Positions 8,904 through 18,415 of a stretch of 64,000 nt of DNA are shown one piece after another. The number at the start of each line of letters is the position of its first letter. Position 1 is the stretch's first letter. The stretch is from a virus. The notes beneath the pieces were generated by a model. It did not search any database. It had not been told where the DNA came from and saw only the letters and a program-made list of their open reading frames with translations. The stretch is taken from IMG/VR virus record IMGVR_UViG_3300025012_000083, positions 1 to 64,000 of that record, one strand, 5' to 3'. Both the position numbers and the translations under genes were made by a program.

Positions 8904-9725
8904 TTATGCCATTTGTGAAAATTCCCATTTAAATCCTTTATGAGTTTTATATATTCCTTCACAACAACCAAGAACGTATGTTGTTCTAAACATAGGAATT
9001 TCTCTTATGTCTTTATAATTGTTCCATATTTTAATTAATTCACCATCTAAAGTAAATTGATTAATCTTTTTTCCAATTTTAGGTATGAATCTATTTATAT
9101 CAAAGTTTTTTTGTTCATACTCTGATTTAAAAAACCATAAACAATCGTAAGCATATTGATTCTTATAACTACAACATTTAGAAATAGGTGCTTGTTCTAA
9201 ATCTAATATTTTAGATGCATAATTAGCACTTTCCCATTCTTGAATATATCTACCATCAATTGTACATTGAATTATAGGTTTACTTTTAGATATGCTCATA
9301 TTTTTCTTGCCTTTGGCTGTACGCTTAATGCCAGTCATAGATTTACTCATTTTACTTTTAGTTTCTTCGGAATGACTACGACCTAATGTACTTTCAGCAG
9401 TAGGGCATATATTATAAGCAATATCTTTATTACAAGCATCTAATGTATCTATCCAATGCTGTTCACGTTTAATTAAATCTTCTTTAGATTCTACTTTTTC
9501 TAGTAAAATTACTATAAATCTTTCAGAACCATATTTATTATAAGAATTCTGCAAGTAAGTATTTTTATGTTTATTATTCCTTAAATCTCTATAGTGAGTT
9601 AATTTACGTTGCCATAAATTTTTAGCACTACCAACATAAAATTTATTATTTGCTAAATTTATAATTAAATAAATACCAGAATACTTCATATCACTTGTAA
9701 TAATTTTAGATTCAATTTGCTCCAA
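8904..9725 (-). CDS. GIY-YIG homing endonuclease
   Basis: 273 residues, TTG start behind AAAGGAACG. Residues 16-105 form a GIY-YIG nuclease (GIYLIINLANNKFYVGSAKN; the downstream Arg, Tyr and Glu of the active site are present as WQRKLTHY and LIKREQHW). Then an NUMOD3 DNA-binding motif (GRSHSEETKSKMS) and two NUMOD1/IENR1-like repeats (IIQCTIDGRYIQEWESANYAS and INQFTLDGELIKIWNNY). A free-standing mobile endonuclease inserted between the capsid gene and the next head gene. It would cut a cognate capsid-region site in endonuclease-free relatives. Confidence 0.9.
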   Translation of the reverse strand: MEQIESKIITSDMKYSGIYLIINLANNKFYVGSAKNLWQRKLTHYRDLRNNKHKNTYLQNSYNKYGSERFIVILLEKVESKEDLIKREQHWIDTLDACNKDIAYNICPTAESTLGRSHSEETKSKMSKSMTGIKRTAKGKKNMSISKSKPIIQCTIDGRYIQEWESANYASKILDLEQAPISKCCSYKNQYAYDCLWFFKSEYEQKNFDINRFIPKIGKKINQFTLDGELIKIWNNYKDIREIPMFRTTYVLGCCEGIYKTHKGFKWEFSQMA

Positions 9726-9797
9726 AATATCGTTCCTTTCTACTGATAGTATTTGTATTATTTATATTTGTATTATTATATTTAAACATAATAAATA

Positions 9798-9820
9798 AGA
9801 GAGTGAAAAATTCACTCTCT
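9798..9820 (-). terminator. Terminator after major capsid gene
   Basis: Perfect 10-bp stem AGAGAGTGAA/TTCACTCTCT with a 3-nt loop, then TATTTATT on the minus strand. It separates the capsid gene from the GIY-YIG gene. Confidence 0.8.
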
Positions 9821-9865
9821 TTACAAACTGCTTATTAAATTGTAATAATTTTGTTTAATTAAGTT

Positions 9866-10867
9866 TTACAAACTAGTATTACGATACGAACAATACATAT
9901 TAGAATAAACAATGGTCATTCCGAATTTTTTATAGCTTAAAAAATCAATGCTCATATCAGAGTTTTCAGTTTCCTTTACAATTGTCTCGCCTTCAAATGC
10001 AACTTTAATAATTTTTGCCTCGTTAGTTACAATTACGAATGCATATTGATCGCTCAATACTTTGCTAGTATTAGTATCATCAGCAAAAGCATTAGGCAAT
10101 ACAATTACACTAGCTCCTCTAAACTTACCAATTCTACCAAATTCTCTACGCTCAGTTTTATCCATATCAGTTATAAAACCAGGAGTTTCTTCAATCGTCC
10201 CTGCAAAAGTAGGAGTACAGAAAATTACAACATTATCTCCATAAGATTGAACATTAGTAATCAATTGACCCATTTGACTAGGGACAAATGCATTGGCTTG
10301 AACTTTCATATTAGCAGTCAATCCAGTAAATGAAGCAATTAAAGTAGCTTGAATTTGAACATTAATTTTCTCCATAATTCCATCAATGATAGCATTAATT
10401 AAATCAGTCCAGTCTACGACACCATCCAAGAAACGCTCAAATTCGACATAAACTGCACCACCATATGCTTCCATTGTCATATTAATATAGTCTACGTCAA
10501 GTCTTGTTCGTTCAATTACTCCACCCAAACCAACTTTTGTAATGAAATTGAGCAACCCTCTTTTACCTTTTTTAGTTTTGAATTTAGGTTTTTGTCCTTG
10601 GTCAAGAATTTGATATTCAACAAAACCACCATAAGCATCATCAACTCTTTTAGGAAGTATTTCATCTACATTTTCTTCAACAAGCTCAAAGATTTCAATC
10701 TTATTTTGACGAAAACTCTTATAACGATTTTTACCATCAGGAACTAATTCTTTAAAAGCATCTCTTAATGCACTATTCTTCTCATCGGAAGTATATGTAA
10801 CCCCATTTTCTACAGTATCTTTACGATTATATGCTTGTTTTGCTAACTCAAAATATTTTCTTTCCAT
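9866..10867 (-). CDS. Major capsid protein (HK97 fold)
   Basis: 333 residues, ATG behind GAAGGAGG. Position after the protease-scaffold and a 183-residue head protein, typical length, and motifs of the fold: EYQILDQGQKPKF in the N-terminal region, GGAVYVEFERFLDGVVDW, NAIIDGIMEKINVQIQATL in the spine helix, and VVIFCTPTFAGTIEETPGF and GKFRGASVIVLPNAF in the A domain. Forms the head shell. Followed by a strong terminator. No frameshift or intron is seen. Confidence 0.9.
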   Translation of the reverse strand: MERKYFELAKQAYNRKDTVENGVTYTSDEKNSALRDAFKELVPDGKNRYKSFRQNKIEIFELVEENVDEILPKRVDDAYGGFVEYQILDQGQKPKFKTKKGKRGLLNFITKVGLGGVIERTRLDVDYINMTMEAYGGAVYVEFERFLDGVVDWTDLINAIIDGIMEKINVQIQATLIASFTGLTANMKVQANAFVPSQMGQLITNVQSYGDNVVIFCTPTFAGTIEETPGFITDMDKTERREFGRIGKFRGASVIVLPNAFADDTNTSKVLSDQYAFVIVTNEAKIIKVAFEGETIVKETENSDMSIDFLSYKKFGMTIVYSNMYCSYRNTSL

Positions 10868-10902
10868 GTTAATTTAATTCCTCCTTCTAATTTTATTTAT
10901 TA

Positions 10903-11454
10903 TTAAGCTTTTGTGCAGGTGAAACAAAGCGCAGACTCTCCAGCAGGTAAAGTTACAACTCTAGTTGCTTGCAATTCAATTGCAGCACCAGCATTTTGGA
11001 TAGGTTCAAGTTCAATTTGACCATTAGTAGATGGGTAAGCATATACAGGAGTACCAGCATTAATTGCGGCTACAATAGCAGCATAATCAGCATAATCACC
11101 ATCATCATATTTAAAGTTATTGGTATCAAACATATCGCCAATATGAAAACGATAAATACGAGGTAAAAATTCACCCAAATTCAATTTGAAATTACCAAGA
11201 GACATATCACTCTCATCATACATTTTTTCTACACATGCTACCAAACCACATCTGATTGTAGGGCCACTAGGAAGACCAAGAGTTTTTGTATAGTGTTCTT
11301 CTTCTAAAAGAAATCCATTTTGACAAGCTGTAGCAGTAAAATCAGTTGCATTCAAAGCATACTGAATATTATGTTCCCCTGTTTTAACCCCTGCCACTTT
11401 ACGAAGATTTACAATACCATACCGACCAGTTACTACATTATTTTTATTAGCCAT
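10903..11454 (-). CDS. Head protein between protease and capsid genes
   Basis: 183 residues, ATG behind AAAGGAGG. Contains several Cys, IYRFHIGDMFDTNNFKYD and a C-terminal beta stretch (TRVVTLPAGESALCFTCTKA). The place between protease-scaffold and capsid gene is often held by a head decoration or stabilising protein. I do not recognise a named family. Confidence 0.6.
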   Translation of the reverse strand: MANKNNVVTGRYGIVNLRKVAGVKTGEHNIQYALNATDFTATACQNGFLLEEEHYTKTLGLPSGPTIRCGLVACVEKMYDESDMSLGNFKLNLGEFLPRIYRFHIGDMFDTNNFKYDDGDYADYAAIVAAINAGTPVYAYPSTNGQIELEPIQNAGAAIELQATRVVTLPAGESALCFTCTKA

Positions 11455-11485
11455 GTTTATTTTTCCTCCTTTTAATTAATTAATT

Positions 11486-13240
11486 TTATTTTTTAATGCA
11501 AGATGTCCAATCATCTTTTTTCTTACAAGAAAAACTATTTAATGGAATTTCTGTTTCTATTTTCTTAGGTTTTTTATTAAATTTTACTTGCAAATCTTTA
11601 TCTGCATAAAGAAGTTTAAATTCCTTTTCCATTTCCTCAGTAGAAAGGTCTTTGTCTTGTACTGATTTTACTTCTTCAAGAGTCAACACTTTAGAGAAAT
11701 TTTCTACTAATTCAGCTTTAAGTTGAATTTGATTTTGCTCGAATGCTTCTTGTTGTGCTGTTTCTGTATTGGATTTAAATTCTGCGAGAGATTGATTAGA
11801 TTGAGTAAGAGTTTCATTTTCTGATTTGATGGTGTTGAATTGTTCTGTTAGAGTAGAGATACTTGTTTCATATTCTGTTACTTTAGATTCTAATGCAGAA
11901 TATTTGGTTTGGACTTCTTCTAATTCAGGTTTAACTTTTTCATAATCAATAGTGATTGCTTCAAGTTTTATCTGAATTTCAGTTTTTTCTGATTCAAGTG
12001 CATTGAATTTTTCAGTAACTTCAGTAATTTTAGAATCAGTTTCTTCTTTAATTTGTTCAAATTCAGAAGTTATAACTTCATCTATTTTAGTAAATAAAGA
12101 AGAATCATCTGCTTGTTTTGGCCTCCAATCAGGAATAAATTCCACCTTTACTTCAAAATCTAAAGTTACAATATCACCATTTAAACTATATGGAACACCA
12201 TAATATGTATCCCAACTATTTGTGACTACAATAGCGTTATCATCTTTTAAATCCATCAAATAAAAACTACGTCTTTCTACTAATTCTCCCCAATAATTCT
12301 TTTTCATTTCAGTCATTGTTTGAAGTATTTTATCAATTTCTGTCATTAGTTGACTGTTACTTAAAGAAAATTGTTCTTTAATCTTACTTTCAATTTCTTC
12401 TAAACTTAATTCATCAATATTGAATGAAAAAGTTTCTACAGTAAGATTATATTTTTGCAATAAGTCTATTTTTTCTTGGTTATCCACTAACTCTTTACCT
12501 CCTTCTTCTGTGATGTTGTTTTGGTTATTTATATTATCAACATCTAAAATATTAGACGATTGATTCTTTGAAAACAATTGAGAAATATCTTTTAATTCTT
12601 TCATCATTTCTGTAAATTTAATTTTAAAGTCATTTTTATTAAATAATTGTATATTACTTGCTTCAAAACAAGGTTCGACAGAATTAGACAATATACAAAA
12701 TGCTGTAAATTGAAAATCTATAATCTCGTAATATCCAATATCTGAAAATGTGCCATTCGTGACTTCAATTTCCATACTATGATTGAAAATCTTATCTTCT
12801 TTTAGTTTATTATAAGCATCTTGTCTTTTCCACAAGATAACATTAGTACAAAGATACTCATGTATTCCAGATTCATCCTCAATTTCTTCCCACCAATAGT
12901 CTGCACTCTCATAGACCACTCCGATTGGATGTGTATCATTTACTATTTCAATAGATTTAATATTTCCATCTTCATTGGTTTCTACTTCTAAGTGAGCATC
13001 GTGTGATCCAAAATCACCTTTGTTTCCATTTTCATCTGTTGTATTTCGATCATAATTTGTAACTACTGGGCAATTGTACATACTCTTAATATTTCTTTCA
13101 AAACTTTCTTTTGAAATGAAACTATTATTCCTATTAAGACCGTGATAAGCTATTCTAAGGACACCAGTATCAAAAGAAGAATTAATCTCAGTTATTTTAT
13201 CAAGAGATGAAGAATAATTAAGATACATTGTTTTAGACAA
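11486..13240 (-). CDS. Prohead protease fused to scaffold
   Basis: 584 residues, TTG start 7-8 nt after AAAGGAGGTG. Residues about 20-190 match phage prohead protease architecture: GVLRIAYHGLNRNNSFISK, NCPVVTNYD, GSHDAHLEVETNEDG, then HSMEIEVTNG and YEIIDFQFTAFCILSNSVEP (a His and Ser in the right order for the His/Ser protease class). From about residue 385 to 530 the protein is a long coiled coil (EEVQTKYSALESKVTEYE and related heptads), as in scaffolds. The fusion would be cleaved off during head maturation. The active-site assignment is by pattern only. Confidence 0.75.
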   Translation of the reverse strand: MSKTMYLNYSSSLDKITEINSSFDTGVLRIAYHGLNRNNSFISKESFERNIKSMYNCPVVTNYDRNTTDENGNKGDFGSHDAHLEVETNEDGNIKSIEIVNDTHPIGVVYESADYWWEEIEDESGIHEYLCTNVILWKRQDAYNKLKEDKIFNHSMEIEVTNGTFSDIGYYEIIDFQFTAFCILSNSVEPCFEASNIQLFNKNDFKIKFTEMMKELKDISQLFSKNQSSNILDVDNINNQNNITEEGGKELVDNQEKIDLLQKYNLTVETFSFNIDELSLEEIESKIKEQFSLSNSQLMTEIDKILQTMTEMKKNYWGELVERRSFYLMDLKDDNAIVVTNSWDTYYGVPYSLNGDIVTLDFEVKVEFIPDWRPKQADDSSLFTKIDEVITSEFEQIKEETDSKITEVTEKFNALESEKTEIQIKLEAITIDYEKVKPELEEVQTKYSALESKVTEYETSISTLTEQFNTIKSENETLTQSNQSLAEFKSNTETAQQEAFEQNQIQLKAELVENFSKVLTLEEVKSVQDKDLSTEEMEKEFKLLYADKDLQVKFNKKPKKIETEIPLNSFSCKKKDDWTSCIKK

Positions 13241-13282
13241 TATTTATCACCTCCTTTCAAATATTAATAAAAATTTTGGATA

Positions 13283-13471
13283 TTAAAAAGTCATCTTGTT
13301 ACTAATGATGCATTTTGACTTATCAATCTGATTAAAGTTAAATTTATTGTTGGCATCAATTGCAAAAACCCAACATTTTTTATTATCAATGTGAGTTTCT
13401 TGAAAAAGTTTTAATTGTTGTGATTGGAGTTTTAGTTTTTCTTGTTCGTCAAAACAGTATATGAATGACAT
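13283..13471 (-). CDS. Small portal-adjacent protein
   Basis: 62 residues if started at the ATG at 13471, 9 nt after GTAGGTGA; an upstream start at 13483 lacks a ribosome site. The pattern FIYCFDEQEKLKL then KKCWVFAIDANNKFNFNQIDKSKCIISNKMTF is seen beside portal genes in Bacillota phages. No function is known to me. Confidence 0.65.
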   Translation of the reverse strand: MSFIYCFDEQEKLKLQSQQLKLFQETHIDNKKCWVFAIDANNKFNFNQIDKSKCIISNKMTF

Positions 13472-13517
13472 TATAATTATCACCTACTTTTTGTGTTTAG
13501 ATTTATTGTTGTTATTT

Positions 13518-14840
13518 TTATGATGCTTTTACTAGGATGTTTAATTCTTTTGTAAGAATTACTTCTATGTTTTTAAAATCCCAATAGGGGATACGAATTA
13601 GTTTTATATTGTGTTTTTTACAATAATCATCTTTAAGTTTGTCATGTATTTGTAATGTCTCAAAACCATCGTCTTCGTACTGTTTTTCATAATGAAATTC
13701 ACCGTCATACTCAATTAACATTCTTAACATTGTTTTTTCTTCATCATAAAATATTGGCACGTCATACTTTAATAGTCCTCCACCAACCCCTCTTAGATCA
13801 TTAAAAGTATATTGTGAACCATGTGGAACATTATGTTTAATTAATATAGCGTCTAATTGTTTTTCTCCTTTAGATTCAGAACATTTTGGACAACCAGTAT
13901 TCGAAGATGTTCTACTATTTGGTTTTACTTTCCATTCATGATCACATTTCTTGCATTGCCACCATATGTATTTTTCACTACCGTAAGTAACATCATAAGG
14001 AGTTAAATCACCATTCTTTGTCGGATGCCACTCAGAAGCAATTTCAGGAAATTTAGTCGCTAAACAATTAGACAAACCCACTTGTTTACTAGCACAAAAA
14101 GAACAACTACAACCACTTGAAATATTGTCCCATGTTTGATGGAATTTTTCTTTGCAACCTTCTTTTAAACATTGCCATTGAAGTTTTATACGATTATTTT
14201 TATATTCTGTACTTAACAATTCAAATGGTTTGCTATTTAACTTGCACCATAATTTTATATTTTGGATAGAATAAGGATTACTATCATCTGCTATATGAAG
14301 ATTACTTAATTTTTTTAAGTCACTCCATGTTTTTGTGTATGTATATCCATAGCTATCTGTCATTATTAATTTTATTTTATGATTAATAAATTCATTAAGT
14401 AAATTCAAATCTGGATAATTTTTATTTAAGAATAATTTAATATTCTGCGTTGAATAAATATTTTTCTCACTAACAAAAGCATGATTACTATCAATATTTT
14501 TATATAAGTTCCTCCAAGTTAAATTATAATAATATCCATCATCGTCACATAAAATTAAATGAGAATCTTCATTCTTATATTCATCAGATATTAAATAATA
14601 TTTAATCTTATAATTTTTTAAAAATAGTTTTATGTTTTGTATAGAATATGGATTAGATGAATGTACAAATTTTGGTCTTATACCATTACGAAATGAATTC
14701 CAAACAATTGTATAATAATAACCTTTATTATCTTTAATAATAAGTATTCCTTTACTTCCTGTACATTCTTTACTGACCAGTTCATAACCAAATGACTTCA
14801 AATATATTCTAACATCATTTGTTTCCAATTTATTACTCAT
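13518..14840 (-). CDS. Repeat/zinc-ribbon VSR-like homing endonuclease
   Basis: 440 residues, ATG behind GAAGGGAG. Residues 1-225 hold about four repeats of about 60 residues, each with a version of NPYSIQNIKLF; these are probably DNA-reading modules. Residues about 260-325 form a treble-clef zinc finger of the DUF4379 type (FPEIASEWHPTKNGDLTPY, WWQCKKCDHEWK, GCPKC). The C-terminus is a VSR-like PD-(D/E)xK nuclease: LIEYDGEFHYE, HDKLKDDYCKKHNIKLIRIPY. This fits the EDxHD homing endonucleases. Inserted between the portal gene and the small protein gene, so it is probably a mobile element of the head module. Confidence 0.8.
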   Translation of the reverse strand: MSNKLETNDVRIYLKSFGYELVSKECTGSKGILIIKDNKGYYYTIVWNSFRNGIRPKFVHSSNPYSIQNIKLFLKNYKIKYYLISDEYKNEDSHLILCDDDGYYYNLTWRNLYKNIDSNHAFVSEKNIYSTQNIKLFLNKNYPDLNLLNEFINHKIKLIMTDSYGYTYTKTWSDLKKLSNLHIADDSNPYSIQNIKLWCKLNSKPFELLSTEYKNNRIKLQWQCLKEGCKEKFHQTWDNISSGCSCSFCASKQVGLSNCLATKFPEIASEWHPTKNGDLTPYDVTYGSEKYIWWQCKKCDHEWKVKPNSRTSSNTGCPKCSESKGEKQLDAILIKHNVPHGSQYTFNDLRGVGGGLLKYDVPIFYDEEKTMLRMLIEYDGEFHYEKQYEDDGFETLQIHDKLKDDYCKKHNIKLIRIPYWDFKNIEVILTKELNILVKAS

Positions 14841-14882
14841 ATTATATCTCCCTTCATATAGAAATCCCTAATATATTATAAA

Positions 14883-14929
14883 GTGGCAGGAAGTAGGGAA
14901 ACTTCTTTTCGATCCGTCGATCTAGCCAC
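14883..14929 (-). other. Three-way-junction element after portal
   Basis: The 47-nt sequence folds as outer stem GTGGC/GCCAC enclosing GAAGT/ACTTC and GATC/GATC hairpins. It lies between the portal gene start of the endonuclease and the portal stop codon. On the minus strand it is followed by TTTATAATATATT, so it could act as a terminator or RNA-processing signal. Confidence 0.4.
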
Positions 14930-14937
14930 AAAATTTT

Positions 14938-16539
14938 CTATCTAATATTACTTTCCTTATCCTGCCCAATAATCGTTGCGTCTGAAGGCGTAGAAGTCTT
15001 TGGTGCTCCTCCGGTATTGTCAGAATTTGTTGCTTGATTCATATTCACAGGAACACGCCAGTTTCCCTTAGATTTGGTCAGATTTTCATACTGTAATGTT
15101 GCATCGTAATCGCAATCTGTATGTCCAACTTTGCTTGACAAGACGCTTAACGAACCTCCGATTGAAGTTAGTTTATATTCTTGTTCTATAGCCTCTGTTT
15201 GATTATACCAAGTGATTTTCCATATATTCAGTTTAAATGTGTACTTTTTCCTTAAATTTACATTGCTTATGCGATAATTAAACCAACTTTGAATTTTATC
15301 AAGTATACTAAATACATTTGATTGAATATATACCAAGTTTTGAGTTACACCTACTGATGAATTTGTACTAGAACCTCCAAGCAACAAAGGATTAGCTCCA
15401 GCTTGCATATATGCCATTGATTTTGCAAATTCAGCTAAACTTTCCTTTTCATTTTGCACACTTTTAAAAGAAATTTCTTCTAATTTGTAAGGACTACCGA
15501 CCACGCAAACCGATTCTGGCAAACCTTGACTTACAACATCTACCCAAGAAGAAACGACTTCAGGTTCTACCAATGGGATGCCAGTTTCTTGGTCAGTCGG
15601 GAAATTAATGAAGACCATTTTTAATTTTTGATCCCTAGAACTCTCAATTTCTTCATCAATTAAATCATTTAACAAAAATAATTCTGTAAACAATTGACTA
15701 TATAAAGGCAAGAAAAATGTATCATTATCTCCACCTAATTTAATACAACACACTTTTTCATTTGGCAAAGGTTGCCATTCAGGATATCTTAATTTATCAG
15801 GATTTTTTCTATACCTATCATACAAAATTTTAAATTCAGCAGGATATACTCCCCATGCAAATTCAGATAATTCATTATCTCTTGATAAATCATCAAAATA
15901 TTTGAAGTTAAACTCAACCTTATATTGTCCACTTTTTATTGAATATAATCTAATATACTTTATTGGCAAATCCCATAGATAAGGAAAATCTCCATCGTTT
16001 TTCTCGAATCCACAATATGCACCGTATCTAACTATACTTTCAATAATTCTTCTTCCGGTTTTCTTTATATCAATATTTTCTATATAATCTCTAACTGTAT
16101 CAAATTCATTTTCAAAATTGTTTAATATTTTATCAAACGCATCTTGATCTATTGGATTACCTAATTCATCAAATTTAGTTTTTGCTTTTAACTCTAAATT
16201 TAATTTTCTCATTGTTGATTTTGTTGGCTGAAGATAATTATCTAAAGTTGCCATATTTGAGGTTAGATTAACTAATGTTTTATATATTCCTTCAGGAGCA
16301 TATAATAAATCAGATAAATCTAGAATTTCTGTTTGATATTTATTTGGATTATGTAACCATAATTTTATTTTGTCTATTGTAATGTTTTTGTTGTTTTTTG
16401 TTGATTTTTTGTTAGAGAAAAATGAAGCAATACGAGATAATGAGAAGTTTTTTGATTTTGATGGTTCCCATGATTCTTTTAATGCGAATAGGTTTGGAGA
16501 GAGTGGGGAGGAAGTTGGTGTTTTGTTTTGGTCTGACAA
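14938..16539 (-). CDS. Portal protein
   Basis: 533 residues from the TTG at 16539, which lies 7 nt after AAAGGAGG; the upstream ATG at 16557 overlaps that ribosome site and is less likely. Portal features: residues about 130-200 (RRIIESIVRYGAYCGFEKNDG), the clip-region ELFLLNDLIDEEIESSRDQ, and the long wing/crown helices with SLAEFAKSMAYMQAGANP and GVTQNLVYIQSNVFSILDKI. It lies downstream of TerL as usual. Forms the dodecameric DNA entry ring. Confidence 0.85.
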   Translation of the reverse strand: MSDQNKTPTSSPLSPNLFALKESWEPSKSKNFSLSRIASFFSNKKSTKNNKNITIDKIKLWLHNPNKYQTEILDLSDLLYAPEGIYKTLVNLTSNMATLDNYLQPTKSTMRKLNLELKAKTKFDELGNPIDQDAFDKILNNFENEFDTVRDYIENIDIKKTGRRIIESIVRYGAYCGFEKNDGDFPYLWDLPIKYIRLYSIKSGQYKVEFNFKYFDDLSRDNELSEFAWGVYPAEFKILYDRYRKNPDKLRYPEWQPLPNEKVCCIKLGGDNDTFFLPLYSQLFTELFLLNDLIDEEIESSRDQKLKMVFINFPTDQETGIPLVEPEVVSSWVDVVSQGLPESVCVVGSPYKLEEISFKSVQNEKESLAEFAKSMAYMQAGANPLLLGGSSTNSSVGVTQNLVYIQSNVFSILDKIQSWFNYRISNVNLRKKYTFKLNIWKITWYNQTEAIEQEYKLTSIGGSLSVLSSKVGHTDCDYDATLQYENLTKSKGNWRVPVNMNQATNSDNTGGAPKTSTPSDATIIGQDKESNIR

Positions 16540-16576
16540 GGATTGACCTCCTTTCATTGTGTTTTATTTATTTTGG

Positions 16577-18415
16577 CTATCGCCTTGCTCTGCTTGATTT
16601 ATTTGCTATTGCGAAGTATGATGATGGGGAGATGTTTGTTGGACGTTTTTTACCAGTTACATGTTTTCTTCTTAATTCAGATAAATGCCATGCTAACATT
16701 GCACAAGCATATGCTCTATCGTCATTCATTTTATGTATTTTATCTGATGGTAAATCATATCTGCAATTTCCATTTGAACTTTCAAACCTATAAATATTAA
16801 CAAGTTCTTCTTTAAGAAGATCAATTTGTACCAATGCCATTTCTTCCTCAAACGATAATTTGTATATACTTGATTTTATTTCCTCTCCTTCTGTTTCATT
16901 CATGGTCAAATAGCCTTTACCATCGTATGTTTCAGGAAAAGAGATTAAATCTAAATTCATCATTTCAATTAATGCTTCAAAAAGTTGTTTTTTATATTTT
17001 TGAGGAGATATTAATTTAAGTTTATCAACTGCATTTGGAAATTTAGACACATAATCTATAGATTCAATTTTATCAATCAATCCTCTATGTTTGTTACCTT
17101 GTTTATCCACCCATTCTTCCATGAAATAGTCAGCAATATTTACTCCTCCTCCTCCAGAACCCGCATCAATGCCCAATATCTCAAGATTTTCATAATCTGC
17201 TGATGATTTTCCATTATAATCAAGTAACATTTGTTTAACCAATTCTACTTGTTCAGGTGTTCTCATAGGAGTCTTTTTCTTTTTAGCAATATCAACAAAA
17301 CTTACCCCACTACTAATTTTTAACTTATATCCTACAATGTCATCTAAAATAAATTCCCCAACCACACACACAGAATTATCGTAACTACGTGCAGGATCAT
17401 ACATAATACCAAATTTTCCACCAGTATTGTTGTATAAAGTCGGAACTCTTAATTCTGAGTTTTTTATAATAGTGGCACGTTTTACAATCTGATTATTGCC
17501 TCCTTCAGTTGTGAAGATATTTTTGTACTCGCGGAGGGCTTTTTCTTTATTTTCTCTCATTGCAGAATCAATTTTATCTTGAGTTAATAATGCAACTGGG
17601 TATAATTTTCCATTATATGTAGCATTCATTACGATATCAGAACTAATGTCTGCTACAAAAAATCTTTTATCCCCTAAAAACATTTTTTTGCTAAAATCTC
17701 TATATTTTCTAAAAAAATATGTATCAATGCTAGATGCTGATGAAGCATATATTAATTGATTTGGAAATTGTTTTGGATATAATGTAACATCAATATCTCC
17801 ACCTAATTTGAAGTCAGCATTTTGAGTTGTAAAAGGTTCAGAAGTTGTAAACAATTCATCTGAAGCAAATCCTGACTCATCGTAAAAATTTAAATTTGAG
17901 CGTTTTGAGCGATTTGAGTCCACAGCCCCATTTAGAGAATGAATAGTACTTCCATTATAAAGAGAACATTTAAAACTAGCAGGGTTATGAGTAAAACCAT
18001 CTGTATTAGCAGCAGATTTTACTGTTTCGTTTAAGAATACATCTGTCAAACCAGTAAACGAAGCAATATTATTCTTAGCAATATTTTCAATTTTCATAAA
18101 CATTTCTTGACTTTGTGACCCGACACCTGCCAATATATATGTATTAAAGTTTGGTATAAGCATTGATTTTGTCATTATAAAAGGAGAACCTAATGTAGTT
18201 TTGCCCCCATTCCTCCCCATACACCAAACACAGAAAGGAGTTGTCCAACTTTCCATAAAAATATATTTCTGATAATCCAAAAGATCAATTCCAAACATTA
18301 ATTCGACGAACCTCAGAGGCCACTTACGTCCCCATTGAATGATTTCAGCAAGTTTTAAATATCCATCAATCTTTCTTTGAGACATCATTTTATTATCCAT
18401 TAATAATGCCACCAC
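16577..18415 (-). CDS. terL: Terminase large subunit
   Basis: 612 residues from the ATG at 18415 (overlapping the upstream gene by 23 bases) or 607 from the ATG at 18400, which is better spaced from GTGGTGG. ATPase: Walker A GRNGGKTTLGS near residues 67-77 and Walker B LNFYDESGF near 175. Nuclease: LGIDAGSGGGG near 415 and the late acidic NDDRAYACAMLAWHL near 575. It powers DNA packaging and cuts concatemers. Complete and co-transcribed with the TerS-like gene and the portal. Confidence 0.92.
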   Translation of the reverse strand: MVALLMDNKMMSQRKIDGYLKLAEIIQWGRKWPLRFVELMFGIDLLDYQKYIFMESWTTPFCVWCMGRNGGKTTLGSPFIMTKSMLIPNFNTYILAGVGSQSQEMFMKIENIAKNNIASFTGLTDVFLNETVKSAANTDGFTHNPASFKCSLYNGSTIHSLNGAVDSNRSKRSNLNFYDESGFASDELFTTSEPFTTQNADFKLGGDIDVTLYPKQFPNQLIYASSASSIDTYFFRKYRDFSKKMFLGDKRFFVADISSDIVMNATYNGKLYPVALLTQDKIDSAMRENKEKALREYKNIFTTEGGNNQIVKRATIIKNSELRVPTLYNNTGGKFGIMYDPARSYDNSVCVVGEFILDDIVGYKLKISSGVSFVDIAKKKKTPMRTPEQVELVKQMLLDYNGKSSADYENLEILGIDAGSGGGGVNIADYFMEEWVDKQGNKHRGLIDKIESIDYVSKFPNAVDKLKLISPQKYKKQLFEALIEMMNLDLISFPETYDGKGYLTMNETEGEEIKSSIYKLSFEEEMALVQIDLLKEELVNIYRFESSNGNCRYDLPSDKIHKMNDDRAYACAMLAWHLSELRRKHVTGKKRPTNISPSSYFAIANKSSRARR

